The notes: a model not told the origin generated them from the sequence alone. A DNA stretch of 54,939 nt from CAYNQK01 sp964470375 (GCA_964470375.1 CAYYCP010000012.1:1-54939), one strand, 5' to 3'; positions 8,733 to 18,114 are shown, counted from the stretch's first letter. A program made the numbers and translations.

Positions 8733-8898
8733 ACCGGCCTCCTCAATGATGCTTCTCCTCGATGCCGCACTTCCGTAATTCGAGTGTTCGGTGCCGATTT
8801 GGTACGCACCCGGCTCATTCGCGCCGCTTGATGCATGATATCATATCACGGAACCGCAAGGTAGCGTTCCACGCCTTCGTACAGGGGAATAGGCGTCC

Positions 8899-10689
8899 AT
8901 GAGAAGAAAGCCAAAGGACATCGCGCCAGTCATAGCCGTTATCTTCGCGCTCACGGGCTGTGCAGGCCTCCAGAGAGCTGATGTATCAGCCTATCAGGCA
9001 GAAATACGTGTATCGGCGGAGGGCATAAAGGAATTTCGGGCATCGACGCTCGACGAGAGCGGGCCCTTCCCCATCCTCACCCTGAGGGGCGACCCTCGGG
9101 AGCGCGGGATCGCCTATGGCGTCCTCATGGCCGATCGGCTGAAGGACATGAGCGGCAAGGCGGCCTCCCTGTCTGCCGGCCAAACGCGTTTCCTGCCCTT
9201 CTACAAAAAGATATTCGCGGGCGCCTACGTGTCCTGGTTCATGGCGGACTTCGAGAGGCGGACGCCGCCCGGATACGTCGAGGAGATGCGCGGATTGGCC
9301 GAGGGATCGGGCGCCCCCTACGGGACGGTCAGGATGGGATGCTCCAGCTTGGGCACCATATCGGGATGCACTTCGGTTCTGGCGGAGAAGAGCGGGAACG
9401 GGATCCTCCACGGGAGGAACTTCGACTTCCAGCCCTATTTCATGGGAGAATACCCGGTCATCGTGCGCTACGAGGGCCAGGGCGAAATCGGCTACTGGAA
9501 CATCGGCATGGTCGGCTACCTGCCTTCCTTCAACGGGGCAAACGACGCCGGCATCTCGATATCGCTCAACCTGGCGAGCGGCGAGAATCCCGGGCCGCGC
9601 GGCGTCCCCATGGGCTGGCGGGTCCGCGAGATCCTGGCCCATGCCTCCTGCCTGGACGACGTGCGCCGCATCGTCCGCGGGACGCCGAACGATTCCCGCA
9701 ACTGGATCCTTACGGCGGCCAGCGCGCGGGAGGGCAAGGGCTTCGTCTTCGACCTCAAGGACGGCGTCCAGGCGGAGACGGCCTCGGATCCCGGATCGCC
9801 GCGGATCGTTTTGAATAGGTGCTTCGGGGACGACCGTCATGTGAATGACGGCCTGGCCCAGGAGCATCTGGATTTCGTCGAGAAAAACATCGATACCAAC
9901 ACCAGGCGCTGGGACTCGGCCCGACTCTTTCTAGAAAGCCGCGGGATCGCCGACATGGCGGATGTATGGAGCTTGCTGCGGAACCACGATTATCCGGTCG
10001 CGGAGACCTTCGGAACCAGGGGCACGATCGTCAACTCATCGACCATGTATTCCATGGTGTTCGACCTTGCGGCGGACGAGATCACATTGGCGGTGGGAAC
10101 GTCCTATTCCGCCCTGAGAGATGTATGGCGCTTGAACTTGGAAAAAAGGCGATTCAGCCTCTTCCTGCCCGAAGACGGCTTTGTCCAGACAGAAGGCTTC
10201 AAAAGGAGGGAAGATGTGTATCTCCGCCTCTCCGACGCCTACTTTGGCGGGACAATCGAGCTGGATATGCTTTCCGATCTGGAAGCCCATGACATAGATC
10301 CATACCTCCTGAACGCATTCGGCGACAAGCTGGGATACCTCGATGATCCGCGCATGGCCGACTTAATTCGACGCCATGCGGAACTATTTCCTGATGATTG
10401 GTACTCGGCCGCCTGCTATGGCCTGAGTCTCATGGACAGGGACGTGGATAAGGGCCTGGCGGCCCTGGAGGATGCGCTTGCGATGCCCGGCATCGATGAT
10501 TTCGGAAGGCTGATCACCTTGACCTACTTGAGCGATGTATCCGCCAAGCGAGGGAAGAAAGCTATCGCGGTCGATGCGGCCGCGCGCTGGCTGGCCCTGG
10601 GAGCCCGAATGGCCCAAGGCTGTTCAGCAGCCGGCTGGTACGCCTCGACCCGCAAGAGGATGGAGAAGCGGGCGAGAAACCTACCCTAG
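8899..10689 (+). CDS. Lipoprotein C45-type autoproteolytic Ntn hydrolase
   Basis: 596 residues with a signal peptide and lipobox FALTGC, so a lipoprotein. The segment LTLRGDPRERGIAYGVLMAD begins the domain, and YVEEMRGLAEGSGAPYGTVR follows. GCTSVLAE carries the likely nucleophile Cys, released as a new N-terminus by autoproteolysis in this Ntn-hydrolase superfamily (peptidase C45/acyl-CoA:6-APA acyltransferase, phospholipase B-like). HGRNFDFQPYF and NDAGISISLNL are the matching strands. The C-terminal 180 residues contain helical hairpins. It probably cleaves or forms an amide bond at the cell surface, but the substrate is unknown. Neighbours give no clue. Confidence 0.75.
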   Translation: MRRKPKDIAPVIAVIFALTGCAGLQRADVSAYQAEIRVSAEGIKEFRASTLDESGPFPILTLRGDPRERGIAYGVLMADRLKDMSGKAASLSAGQTRFLPFYKKIFAGAYVSWFMADFERRTPPGYVEEMRGLAEGSGAPYGTVRMGCSSLGTISGCTSVLAEKSGNGILHGRNFDFQPYFMGEYPVIVRYEGQGEIGYWNIGMVGYLPSFNGANDAGISISLNLASGENPGPRGVPMGWRVREILAHASCLDDVRRIVRGTPNDSRNWILTAASAREGKGFVFDLKDGVQAETASDPGSPRIVLNRCFGDDRHVNDGLAQEHLDFVEKNIDTNTRRWDSARLFLESRGIADMADVWSLLRNHDYPVAETFGTRGTIVNSSTMYSMVFDLAADEITLAVGTSYSALRDVWRLNLEKRRFSLFLPEDGFVQTEGFKRREDVYLRLSDAYFGGTIELDMLSDLEAHDIDPYLLNAFGDKLGYLDDPRMADLIRRHAELFPDDWYSAACYGLSLMDRDVDKGLAALEDALAMPGIDDFGRLITLTYLSDVSAKRGKKAIAVDAAARWLALGARMAQGCSAAGWYASTRKRMEKRARNLP

Positions 10690-10810
10690 TACCGCAGGGA
10701 TCATGACCCCTTTCACGCTATCAGCCAAATGCAGGCCCACGCACTGCCCGGCGGATTTCTTCGCCCCGCCATGAGGGATGTGCATAGTCTCACTATGATA
10801 TACTCCCCTC

Positions 10811-12319
10811 ATGGCAGATAAGATGCCCGACTCCCACGCCGCCATCCTCAGGCGGGTGGCGCGCCAGGCCATGCATGAACGCGGTCTCCTGACTGACTTC
10901 CCTCCCGAGGCCTTGGCCCAACTGGAGCGCATCAATGTCTCCATCCAGGCCTCGGCGGCTGGAAGCACCCAGGCTGCGGGACTCCGCGACAAGCGCTCCC
11001 TGGCCTGGTGCTCCATCGACAATCCCGATTCGCGGGACCTGGACCAGCTCAGCGTTTGCGAAATGAGTTCCGGAGGAATCGCCCGCATCCTGGTGGCCAT
11101 AGCCGATGTGGACGAACTGGTAGCAGAGGGCACGCCTATTGACGAGCGGGCGCGCCACAACGCCAGCACTGTCTATACCGCCGCCGAGATCTTCCACATG
11201 CTTCCGGAACGCCTCTCCACCGACCTGAGCTCGCTCAACCAGGGCCAGGAACGGGCGGCCATCGTCATCCAAATGGACGTATCTCCGGACGGCCTAGTGA
11301 GGACCTCCGATGTATACAGGGCACGGGTGCTGAACAAAGCCCGCCTGAATTACGAGGAGGTCGCCCTATGGCTGGACGGCATCGGCCCGGAACCCGCCGC
11401 CATGGCGGCCGTGCCCGGCCTGGCCGAGAATCTGCGCCAGCAGGACAGGGCGGCTACGGCCCTCAGGACCAGGCGTTTCGCCGAGGGGGCCCTGGAATTC
11501 ATCTCACGCGAGTACCGCCCGGTCTTTGATGGCGTAAACCTGGTAGAACTCAGGCTCACCGGCAAGGACAGGGCCAAGGACGATATAGAGAATTTCATGA
11601 TCGCGGCCAACGCGGCCGTGGCGCGTTTCCTGGAATCCAAGCGCGCGCCGGTCTTCGCCCGGGTTGTACGCAAGCCCAAGCGCTGGGACCGCATTATGGC
11701 CATAGCCGCCGGACGCGGCCGGGTCCTTCCGGAACAACCTGATCCCAAGGCCCTTTCGCGCTTCCTGGCGGATGAGCGCGCCCGCGATCCAGGCGCTTTC
11801 CCCGATCTTTCCTTATCCATCGTCAAGCTCCTAGGCGGAGGCGAGTACTACCCCAGCTTCCCCGGCCGGGAGCCTGAGGGCCACTTCGGCCTGGCCGTGT
11901 GCGACTACGCGCATTCCACCGCCCCTAACCGCCGTTACCCTGACCTCATCACCCACCGCATCCTCAAGGCCGCCCTGGACGGCCGGGAATGCCCCTATTC
12001 AGAGGCGGAGCTCATGGAGCTTGGACGCCATTGCAGCGCCCGCGAGGACTTGGTGAATAAGGTGGAACGCCAGGTGGCTAAGTCGGCAGCCGCCCTCCTC
12101 CTCTCCTCGCGCATCGGGGAAAACTTCCGGGTCATGGTGACGGGCGCAGCGGAAAAAGGCACCTGGGTCCGCCTCAAGGACTGGCCCGTGGAGGGGCGCC
12201 TGGTGCTCGGCTCCCAGGGCTTGGACGTAGGCGATTCCCTGCAGGTCCGCCTGATTTCAGCGGATGTTGAGCGCGGCTACCTCGACTTCGAGCGCGAGGA
12301 AGGGCCAGGGCGCGGATAG
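10811..12319 (+). CDS. RNB-domain exoribonuclease (RNase II/R family)
   Basis: 502 residues, shorter than RNase R (about 800), with few or no N-terminal cold-shock domains. WCSIDNPDSRDLDQLS is the catalytic acidic motif of the RNB domain: three of the four Asp of RNase II are present, and the fourth (Asp210 in E. coli) appears as Gln. Later motifs are ILVAIADVDELV, ERLSTDLSSLNQGQERAAIV and YAHSTAPNRRYPDLITHRIL, all typical. The last 70 residues look like an S1-type RNA-binding domain. It should degrade RNA 3' to 5' in the cytoplasm. The M23 gene starts seven bases after its stop, so the two may be cotranscribed. Confidence 0.9.
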   Translation: MADKMPDSHAAILRRVARQAMHERGLLTDFPPEALAQLERINVSIQASAAGSTQAAGLRDKRSLAWCSIDNPDSRDLDQLSVCEMSSGGIARILVAIADVDELVAEGTPIDERARHNASTVYTAAEIFHMLPERLSTDLSSLNQGQERAAIVIQMDVSPDGLVRTSDVYRARVLNKARLNYEEVALWLDGIGPEPAAMAAVPGLAENLRQQDRAATALRTRRFAEGALEFISREYRPVFDGVNLVELRLTGKDRAKDDIENFMIAANAAVARFLESKRAPVFARVVRKPKRWDRIMAIAAGRGRVLPEQPDPKALSRFLADERARDPGAFPDLSLSIVKLLGGGEYYPSFPGREPEGHFGLAVCDYAHSTAPNRRYPDLITHRILKAALDGRECPYSEAELMELGRHCSAREDLVNKVERQVAKSAAALLLSSRIGENFRVMVTGAAEKGTWVRLKDWPVEGRLVLGSQGLDVGDSLQVRLISADVERGYLDFEREEGPGRG

Positions 12320-12325
12320 GGGTCG

Positions 12326-13603
12326 ATGCGAGGATTTCCACCTCTGAAGGGAACCCAGCGCGGGCGGGAGAGCCTATTCCAACGAGCGGCCCTAGCCTGC
12401 CTATCCGCCCTCCTGGCCGTCAGCGCTGGAAGCCTCAACGGACAAAGCCTCGGAGAGTCGACTAGAGCCCCGGCGGCGGACGAGACGGGCATTGTGCCAC
12501 TGGCCGTCCACGCCCTCCAAGTCAACTTGGAATCCAGCCTCTCGCCTGAGGAGGCCGCCCTCCGTTACACAGTCGACGGGAAGGGGCGCTTCGAGAGCGG
12601 GCCGAGGTCAAGCTATCCCTTCCTGAAGCCCCTGGGAGATTTCATCCCCGAGCTTGACGCGCCCTACGGGATCTCCGAGGCCTCGCCCTGCGGGGCGGGG
12701 GAATTTCATCCTGGCCTGGATTTTTTGGCCCCGGCCGGAACACCTGTCCTGGCGACCGCGGACGGTAAGGTCACAAAAACCGGCTATACGGCCGGCTACG
12801 GCATCCACATCGCCATAGACCACGGAAGCTTCACCAGCCTCTACGCCCACCTGGCCCCCAAGCCGGCCGTCAAGCGCGGAGACAGGGTCTCAGCGGGACA
12901 GATAATAGGGACGGTGGGCGACACGGGCCGCTGCTCCCGTCCCGTCCTGCATTACGAGATCCAGCTGTCGAAATCCAGCCAAGGCAAGCGCTATTCGGTC
13001 GACCCTGGGATCTTCCTCAGTCTGGGAACTCGCGCCGGCTCACGGGGCAGCGCAGCCACCCTCAGCTTCGGATTCGTCCAGCTTTTGCCCGCCTTCAAGC
13101 GCGAGAAGGATGGCCTGCGTCTGAGTTTCGACCTGGACGGAACCCAAACTGTCATCAAGGCCCGTGAACAAACCTTGCCCTTCCTCCACCCTTTGGACAG
13201 GCCCGGAGCGACCATCGATACGGGCTTCGGGATCAGGAACAGCCCCTTCACGGGGAAAAAGGAATTCCACGCCGGCATCGACATCGTCACGCCCTACGGC
13301 AGCCAGGTCTATAGCCCGGCCGAGGGGACGGTCGCCAAGGTCGGCTACCACTCAGGCTACGGCAATTACCTCATCCTGCGCCATGGCGATCTTGTCACCC
13401 TCTTCGCTCATCTGGACGGGAAGCCCCTGGTCAAGGTAGGGCAGACCCTTCAAGCCGGGCAGGTACTGGGGCACACCGGCAAGTCAGGTAAGTCCACCGG
13501 ACCCCACCTGCACTACGAAATACGCTACGTTCCGGACCGTACCAGCACATTCACGGAAGAGATCAAGTATCTCTTCGATCCGGAAATTTTCCTAAAAGAA
13601 TGA
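12326..13603 (+). CDS. Exported peptidoglycan peptidase with two LytM (M23) domains
   Basis: 425 residues with an N-terminal signal sequence (LACLSALLAVSAGSLNGQS). Two LytM domains lie in tandem. The first (about 125-225) has HPGLD and YAHL but reads PVLHYE where the second zinc/catalytic motif is normally HxH, so one catalytic His is Val. The second (about 310-415) is complete, with HAGID, FAHLD and HLHYE. The intact domain should cleave peptidoglycan cross-bridges, while the first may only bind wall. Start ATG 12326 lies seven bases past the RNB stop. The gene ends in a convergent intergenic region. Confidence 0.88.
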   Translation: MRGFPPLKGTQRGRESLFQRAALACLSALLAVSAGSLNGQSLGESTRAPAADETGIVPLAVHALQVNLESSLSPEEAALRYTVDGKGRFESGPRSSYPFLKPLGDFIPELDAPYGISEASPCGAGEFHPGLDFLAPAGTPVLATADGKVTKTGYTAGYGIHIAIDHGSFTSLYAHLAPKPAVKRGDRVSAGQIIGTVGDTGRCSRPVLHYEIQLSKSSQGKRYSVDPGIFLSLGTRAGSRGSAATLSFGFVQLLPAFKREKDGLRLSFDLDGTQTVIKAREQTLPFLHPLDRPGATIDTGFGIRNSPFTGKKEFHAGIDIVTPYGSQVYSPAEGTVAKVGYHSGYGNYLILRHGDLVTLFAHLDGKPLVKVGQTLQAGQVLGHTGKSGKSTGPHLHYEIRYVPDRTSTFTEEIKYLFDPEIFLKE

Positions 13604-13909
13604 AATAGTATGTTCATCGAAAAATGTGGAATCATACGCAGACCCGCAGAATAGGCTATAGAAGACCACCCGATACCCTGGCAGATCGGGCCACCCACAA
13701 TCATTAGCGAACTGAGTATCCCGGCCCCGCCCTGCCGGCGGTGTTCTGGATGATACCGGCCTTCTTTGCATCCTCCTGTCCTTCTCAGGTACGGCCCTCT
13801 GACAGGTCAGGACTGTGGATTGCTCGGGAAATGGATAGAGGAGATGAAGCGGCTAGAACGGCTTCCTTAGTGAAGCTCGCGGGAGTCGCTCTGAACGCCG
13901 TTCACGCAT
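13604..13909. repeat. Convergent intergenic region with a solo copy of an inverted-repeat end
   Basis: About 300 bases between two gene ends, without a supported gene. Bases 13611-13631 (TGTTCATCGAAAAATGTGGA) closely match the left arm of the short element at 45206-45307. I found no partner arm here, so this looks like a solo or decayed copy. The remaining sequence shows no clear terminator or ORF. Confidence 0.5.
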
Positions 13910-16099
13910 TCAGGCCTTGAGCATCTCCCCCAGGACCTTGAGGTATTCGTCAGTCTGCTTCCTCAGGTCGCGCAGGAAGGAGTTGTCGTCGTAGCGCCCC
14001 AGCACCGCGATCATCTCGGCCTCGTCGTCATAGGCCATGATGCGGAAGGGGTCCTCGTAATCCTTCTTGCGCGAGGAAAAAGCGGCCTCGCAGATGTAGG
14101 CGAAGGTTTCCGATGCCTCCTTGACGATGCCAGCCCATTCGGATTTCGAGAACGATGAAGGCGCCTTGCCGTAAAGGCTTTCCAGAACATGGAGGGCGTA
14201 ACGCTGCTTCTGTCGCGGATAGGCCTTCCATAGCTCGTCGTAGCGGGCGTGCACCTCGGCCCAGGTGTTTAGGGTCCCCGAGACGATGTCGGCTTTAAGG
14301 CGCTCTACCTCGGCCTTGGGGACGATTTGGCCGCCGAGGTTCACCCAAGCCTGGTGGCAGGGCTCCTTGCCCAGGGCGGCGGCCTTGGCGGCCAGAGCGG
14401 GCAGGTTCGCGCCGCCTTCTTCGATGAGGGCGTCCACCAGGGTCTTCACGGCGAAGTAGCGGCTGAAGTCGCGGTAGAAGCGCCATCCCCGGCCGGGTTT
14501 TTCCACCATACCCCCATAACGTTTCATCAGGGCGGCATCTTGGAGGGGCTCGTCCGGCAGGGCGGGGTCCGAGAGCCGGGCGCGCCCGGCTTCCTGGAGG
14601 GCCTCATCGGCCTTGGCCGCGCCCTGAAGAGCCGCCCGGCCGGCGATGAGCTCCAGGCGCCGCATGGCCGCCAGGATTTCCTGGATGGTATCCGGCGCCA
14701 GGTAATCGAACTCGATGTTCTGGACCTTCTTGACCCGCGCGTCGCGTTTGCGGAACTTCCAGGAGTTGCGGGCCATGGCGTACATGTTGTGGATGAACCA
14801 ATAGGCCGGCGAGACGTGCAGCTGATCGTCACGATTCTTGAGGAAGACAAGCGAGAAGGGGTAGAGGACGTTCAGCTCGTAGCTGTAGGAGCCCTTGGCC
14901 ACCAGGCTGAAGGAGGCGAAGCGGCTGTTATGTTTGAAGTTCGAGCACAGGCCGGGCCAGAAGCCGCGCCCGGCCAGGATCTCCCCGTCCGGGGCGCGCG
15001 AGTTATGATTGGAGCCTATGGTGGCCCCGGCGGCTATGTTGGACTGGCCTAGGATGGTGGTGGCGATGAGGAAGGAGTTGTTGTGGTGCTGCTCGTGGAA
15101 GGGGAAAATCAGATTGTTGAGCAGCTCGCAGCATGAGACCGTGGAGTTGTCTCCCAGCACAGAGTTGAGCAGGCGCGCCCCGTACTTGAGCTGGGTGTTA
15201 CGGCCGGTGACGAAGCGGATGGCCTTAGCTTCATAGAAAATACGGCTGCCGTAGCCCACTATGCCGTTGACCAATTCGGTGCCCTCGCCGATCTGAGTGC
15301 GCTCCTCGCGCGATGACAGGATGGTCAGGTTCTTGAGTTTGTTGGCTCCCTTGACGTAGGCGTATGAACCCACCCGCACGTCCTTGAGGATGCGGCAGTC
15401 CTTGATGACCGTACGCTCGCCTATCTCGCCGTAGAAGCCGCGGCGCTTAGAGAAGCCGGCCTCGGTGACTTCTACTAGGCGCTTCATGAGCGCCGCGTCG
15501 CCGCGGTACTTGGACCACAGGTAGGCGTCCGCGCAGATTAGATCCTCGAAGGGCAGGATCTTGCGTCCGTCGTTCTCATTGCCCACCTCCAGCCAGATGC
15601 GCACCTCCTCGTCCTCGCCCTCCTTGAGGATGCCGTTGCCGAATTTGGCGTGGTCGGTGCAGAGCATCTCATCGATATTGAAGAGGATGCAGCCGTCGCC
15701 GATCTTGTAGTGGGCCAGGTAGTGCACGTCGCGGATAGCCACGTCGCGGCCGATGACGCAGGAGATGATGGTGGAATCGCGCAGGCCCACCGGCAAGCGC
15801 AGGTCGTGATACTCCAGGTACTTTGGGCTCAAGTCGCCTATATACACACGCCCGAAGAAATCGCAGTTGATGATGAGCTCGGGATTGAAGTCGTCGGTGA
15901 CGAGGATCTCGTTCCAGTTCTCGGCGTTGTTGGCGTTCTTGACGAGGACCTCTATCTCGTCGGCCTGGAGGAGGCGGTAGGCCCCGGGATCCTCCACGGG
16001 ATTGGCGCACTGGTAAGCGTCTTCGCCCTTCTGGCGGTAGGGCTCCGGCACGAAGGACTTGGAGATGTCCCTGAGGGGATTCATGCTGATGTCGGACAT
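13910..16099 (-). CDS. DUF4954 protein with hexapeptide left-handed beta-helix
   Basis: 729 residues, start ATG 16099 preceded by AAAGGAGG. Residues about 60-400 contain irregular hexapeptide repeats (for example DSTIISCVIGRDVAIRDV, VIKDCRILKDVRVGSYAYVK and AAGATIGSNHNSRAPDG), the left-handed beta-helix used by sugar-nucleotide acyltransferases and GlmU-type enzymes. The family is known mainly from Treponema and Bacteroidetes and has no assigned reaction. SNHNSR and EQHHNN give possible catalytic His. The C-terminal third is helical. It is divergent from a NagB-like gene, which suggests an amino-sugar or sugar-nucleotide role; that is inference. Confidence 0.8.
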   Translation of the reverse strand: MSDISMNPLRDISKSFVPEPYRQKGEDAYQCANPVEDPGAYRLLQADEIEVLVKNANNAENWNEILVTDDFNPELIINCDFFGRVYIGDLSPKYLEYHDLRLPVGLRDSTIISCVIGRDVAIRDVHYLAHYKIGDGCILFNIDEMLCTDHAKFGNGILKEGEDEEVRIWLEVGNENDGRKILPFEDLICADAYLWSKYRGDAALMKRLVEVTEAGFSKRRGFYGEIGERTVIKDCRILKDVRVGSYAYVKGANKLKNLTILSSREERTQIGEGTELVNGIVGYGSRIFYEAKAIRFVTGRNTQLKYGARLLNSVLGDNSTVSCCELLNNLIFPFHEQHHNNSFLIATTILGQSNIAAGATIGSNHNSRAPDGEILAGRGFWPGLCSNFKHNSRFASFSLVAKGSYSYELNVLYPFSLVFLKNRDDQLHVSPAYWFIHNMYAMARNSWKFRKRDARVKKVQNIEFDYLAPDTIQEILAAMRRLELIAGRAALQGAAKADEALQEAGRARLSDPALPDEPLQDAALMKRYGGMVEKPGRGWRFYRDFSRYFAVKTLVDALIEEGGANLPALAAKAAALGKEPCHQAWVNLGGQIVPKAEVERLKADIVSGTLNTWAEVHARYDELWKAYPRQKQRYALHVLESLYGKAPSSFSKSEWAGIVKEASETFAYICEAAFSSRKKDYEDPFRIMAYDDEAEMIAVLGRYDDNSFLRDLRKQTDEYLKVLGEMLKA

Positions 16100-16161
16100 G
16101 GGGGCCTCCTTTCGGATGATGGAATATTTTCCATGTATTAGGCGCTACGGTCTAGAGCGCT

Positions 16162-16190
16162 TTGACAAATATGGGCAGCAGGTGTATGAT
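16162..16190 (+). promoter_or_regulatory. Strong promoter of the NagB-like gene
   Basis: A perfect TTGACA (16162-16167), a 17-base spacer and TATGAT (16185-16190). Transcription should start near 16197, about 50 bases before the ATG. Confidence 0.8.
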
Positions 16191-16246
16191 TTTTCAGCAT
16201 CGCGCTGCGCGATTCCTATGCAAACCGCGAAGAGGAGAGGATCATC

Positions 16247-17203
16247 ATGCCGATCAAAGTCATCGTGGCCGAGGACTTCGACGGAGTCAGCCGCGTCGCC
16301 GCCGACTTCATGAAGGGCATCATCATCGATACGCAGAAGAAGAAGGGTGGCACTGTATTGGGTCTGGCCACAGGCAACTCACCCACGGGCATGTACAAAT
16401 TGCTCGCCAAGGCCGCCAACGCCGGAGAATTCGACTGTGCCAAGATACGCTCCTTCAACCTGGACGAGTACATCGGCCTGCCCGGCGATAATGTCCAACA
16501 GCGGGTCATCCATCCGGAGAGCTACTGTTACTTCATGATCCAGGAATTTTTCTCCCTCCTCAAGACGAAGTTCGCCGAGACCCGCGTGCCCTACGGGGCC
16601 CTGATAGACCAGAAGAAGCTGGAGGCGGAACTGAAGCGCTGCCCTGGTGACTGGAAGTATGCCGGCACTGACGCGGGCAAGGCCATTGTCATCAAGGCCG
16701 GGGCCGAGTCAGAGTACCTGGCCTGGGTACGCAAGGAAATCCAGGGGGCCTACGAGCGCAAGATCAAGGCCGCCGGCGGGATCGATGTCCAGGTGATCGG
16801 CGTGGGCGGAAAGGGCCACGTGGCCTTCCACGAAGCGGGTATCCCTTTCAAGGGCAGCCGGGTCCTGATCGTCAAGCTTGACGACAATACCATCAAGAAC
16901 GCCGTGGCCGACGGACACTTCGCTTCGGTCAAGGATTCGCCCCGCTTCGCCGTCAGCATGGGCGCGGAGCTGGTCTACGAGGCGGCCAACGTCTTGCTGG
17001 TGGCCAACGGCGAGCGCAAGCGCCTTCCGGTGGCCAAGTCCCTCCTTGAGGAACCCGATCCCCTCGTGCCGATTTCCTACGGCCAGATCTACTCACGAAA
17101 CGGAGGCAACCTGGTCTATGTGGTGGATCGGATCGCCGGCGCCGACCTCCTGGCGGCCAAGGACAAGCTCAAGGCCAAGGGCATAGTCTTGGAGTCGGCC
17201 TGA
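16247..17203 (+). CDS. NagB-like sugar-phosphate isomerase/deaminase, atypical active site
   Basis: 318 residues of the glucosamine-6-phosphate deaminase/6-phosphogluconolactonase fold. GLATGNSPTGMYK is the phosphate-binding loop and SFNLDEYIGL keeps the catalytic Asp of E. coli NagB (Asp72). In GVGGKGHVAFHEAG the His (143) and Glu (148) are kept, but the Asp of the usual DGH (Asp141) is Lys. Standard NagB has about 265 residues; the extra length includes an insertion near residues 125-155. It either deaminates glucosamine 6-phosphate with altered kinetics or acts on a related sugar phosphate. Ribosome site GAGGAG precedes ATG 16247. A nucleotidyltransferase-like gene follows after eight bases. 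Confidence 0.8.
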   Translation: MPIKVIVAEDFDGVSRVAADFMKGIIIDTQKKKGGTVLGLATGNSPTGMYKLLAKAANAGEFDCAKIRSFNLDEYIGLPGDNVQQRVIHPESYCYFMIQEFFSLLKTKFAETRVPYGALIDQKKLEAELKRCPGDWKYAGTDAGKAIVIKAGAESEYLAWVRKEIQGAYERKIKAAGGIDVQVIGVGGKGHVAFHEAGIPFKGSRVLIVKLDDNTIKNAVADGHFASVKDSPRFAVSMGAELVYEAANVLLVANGERKRLPVAKSLLEEPDPLVPISYGQIYSRNGGNLVYVVDRIAGADLLAAKDKLKAKGIVLESA

Positions 17204-17211
17204 AGGAGCTA

Positions 17212-18114
17212 TTGGGGCGCCTGTGCTCCCTCCTTGACGAGCATGGCCCCCTCACCGGCGGAGAATTGCACGCCCGCCTGGGGGGGGACCGCTTCAAGCT
17301 GTGGCGGGCCTGCCAGCAGGGGCGCGGCCTTCGCTGTCAAGTCCTGGGTAAACGCTACCTGCGCCTGGATAGGCGCCTGCCCGGTCTGGCCCGCCTCTCC
17401 CCCTCCATCCTCAGAGAATTCCTGACCTACTCGGTGGTGAGCCTGCGCGGGCAGGAACGCCCGGCCCAGCGCCGAGCCGCCGAAATCCTGGATCGCATAG
17501 CGGAGATATCGTCCCGGAAGGCCTCCCTGGCGAAGTCCGCAGCGGAAGCCGTCATGGCCGAGCTCAGGGCCGATGGGGGCGCATTACCTTCCCTGGCCTT
17601 CATCCTGGCCGGCGACATCGTCTACGGCATGGCCCACGATGAGCCCAGGCCTGAGCGCAGCACCGGCAGGCTGGTGCGCGGTTCCGACATCGATATGGTC
17701 ATCCTGGCCCCCGACGACGCCGCAGATGAGGACCTGGAGGCCGTCGATCGGGCCATGCACCGGATCAAATTCCGGATACTCTCCGACCCAGCCCTCAACC
17801 AGGAGCTGGACTACGTGGTGAAGCGCTTGGAGAAGGCCCGCTGGCAGACCGCCTTCGATACCTTCAAAACGATGGTCGCCTGCAAGATCATGCAGGAGGG
17901 CGTCCTCATCCTGGGCGACGCCGGCCTCTTCAATGCCATGAAGAGAATGCTGGAGGAATCCGGGGCTGAGGCCAGGTTGGAGGGGCTCCTGCGCAAGGCC
18001 GAGTCCGAACGCCGAGAAGCCGTTAAGATCCTTTCAAACCAGCACGTCCTGGAGGCCGGCGACCCCTTTCGCGACCTCTTCTATTCATCGGAGGAATCCG
18101 AAGAATTCGAATGA
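17212..18114 (+). CDS. Nucleotidyltransferase-fold protein with N-terminal winged-helix-like region
   Basis: About 300 residues from TTG 17212, which has AAGGAG just upstream; no in-frame ATG gives a better start. The first 75 residues look like a small helix-turn-helix (LLDEHGPLTGGELHARLGGD). AGDIVYGMAHDEP, followed by LVRGSDIDMVILAP, is the G-x-S/D-x-D pattern of MNT/KNT-type nucleotidyltransferases, with two metal Asp in SDIDM and a third acid in ELDYVV. The C-terminus is helical. Such domains transfer a nucleotide to protein, RNA or a small molecule. It lies eight bases behind the NagB-like gene and is likely in its operon. No HEPN partner is present, so it does not look like an MNT-HEPN toxin pair. 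Confidence 0.65.
   Translation: MGRLCSLLDEHGPLTGGELHARLGGDRFKLWRACQQGRGLRCQVLGKRYLRLDRRLPGLARLSPSILREFLTYSVVSLRGQERPAQRRAAEILDRIAEISSRKASLAKSAAEAVMAELRADGGALPSLAFILAGDIVYGMAHDEPRPERSTGRLVRGSDIDMVILAPDDAADEDLEAVDRAMHRIKFRILSDPALNQELDYVVKRLEKARWQTAFDTFKTMVACKIMQEGVLILGDAGLFNAMKRMLEESGAEARLEGLLRKAESERREAVKILSNQHVLEAGDPFRDLFYSSEESEEFE

Noticed and set aside
17212..18114. MNT-HEPN toxin-antitoxin system
   Set aside because: The nucleotidyltransferase-like protein has no HEPN partner beside it and follows a metabolic gene.
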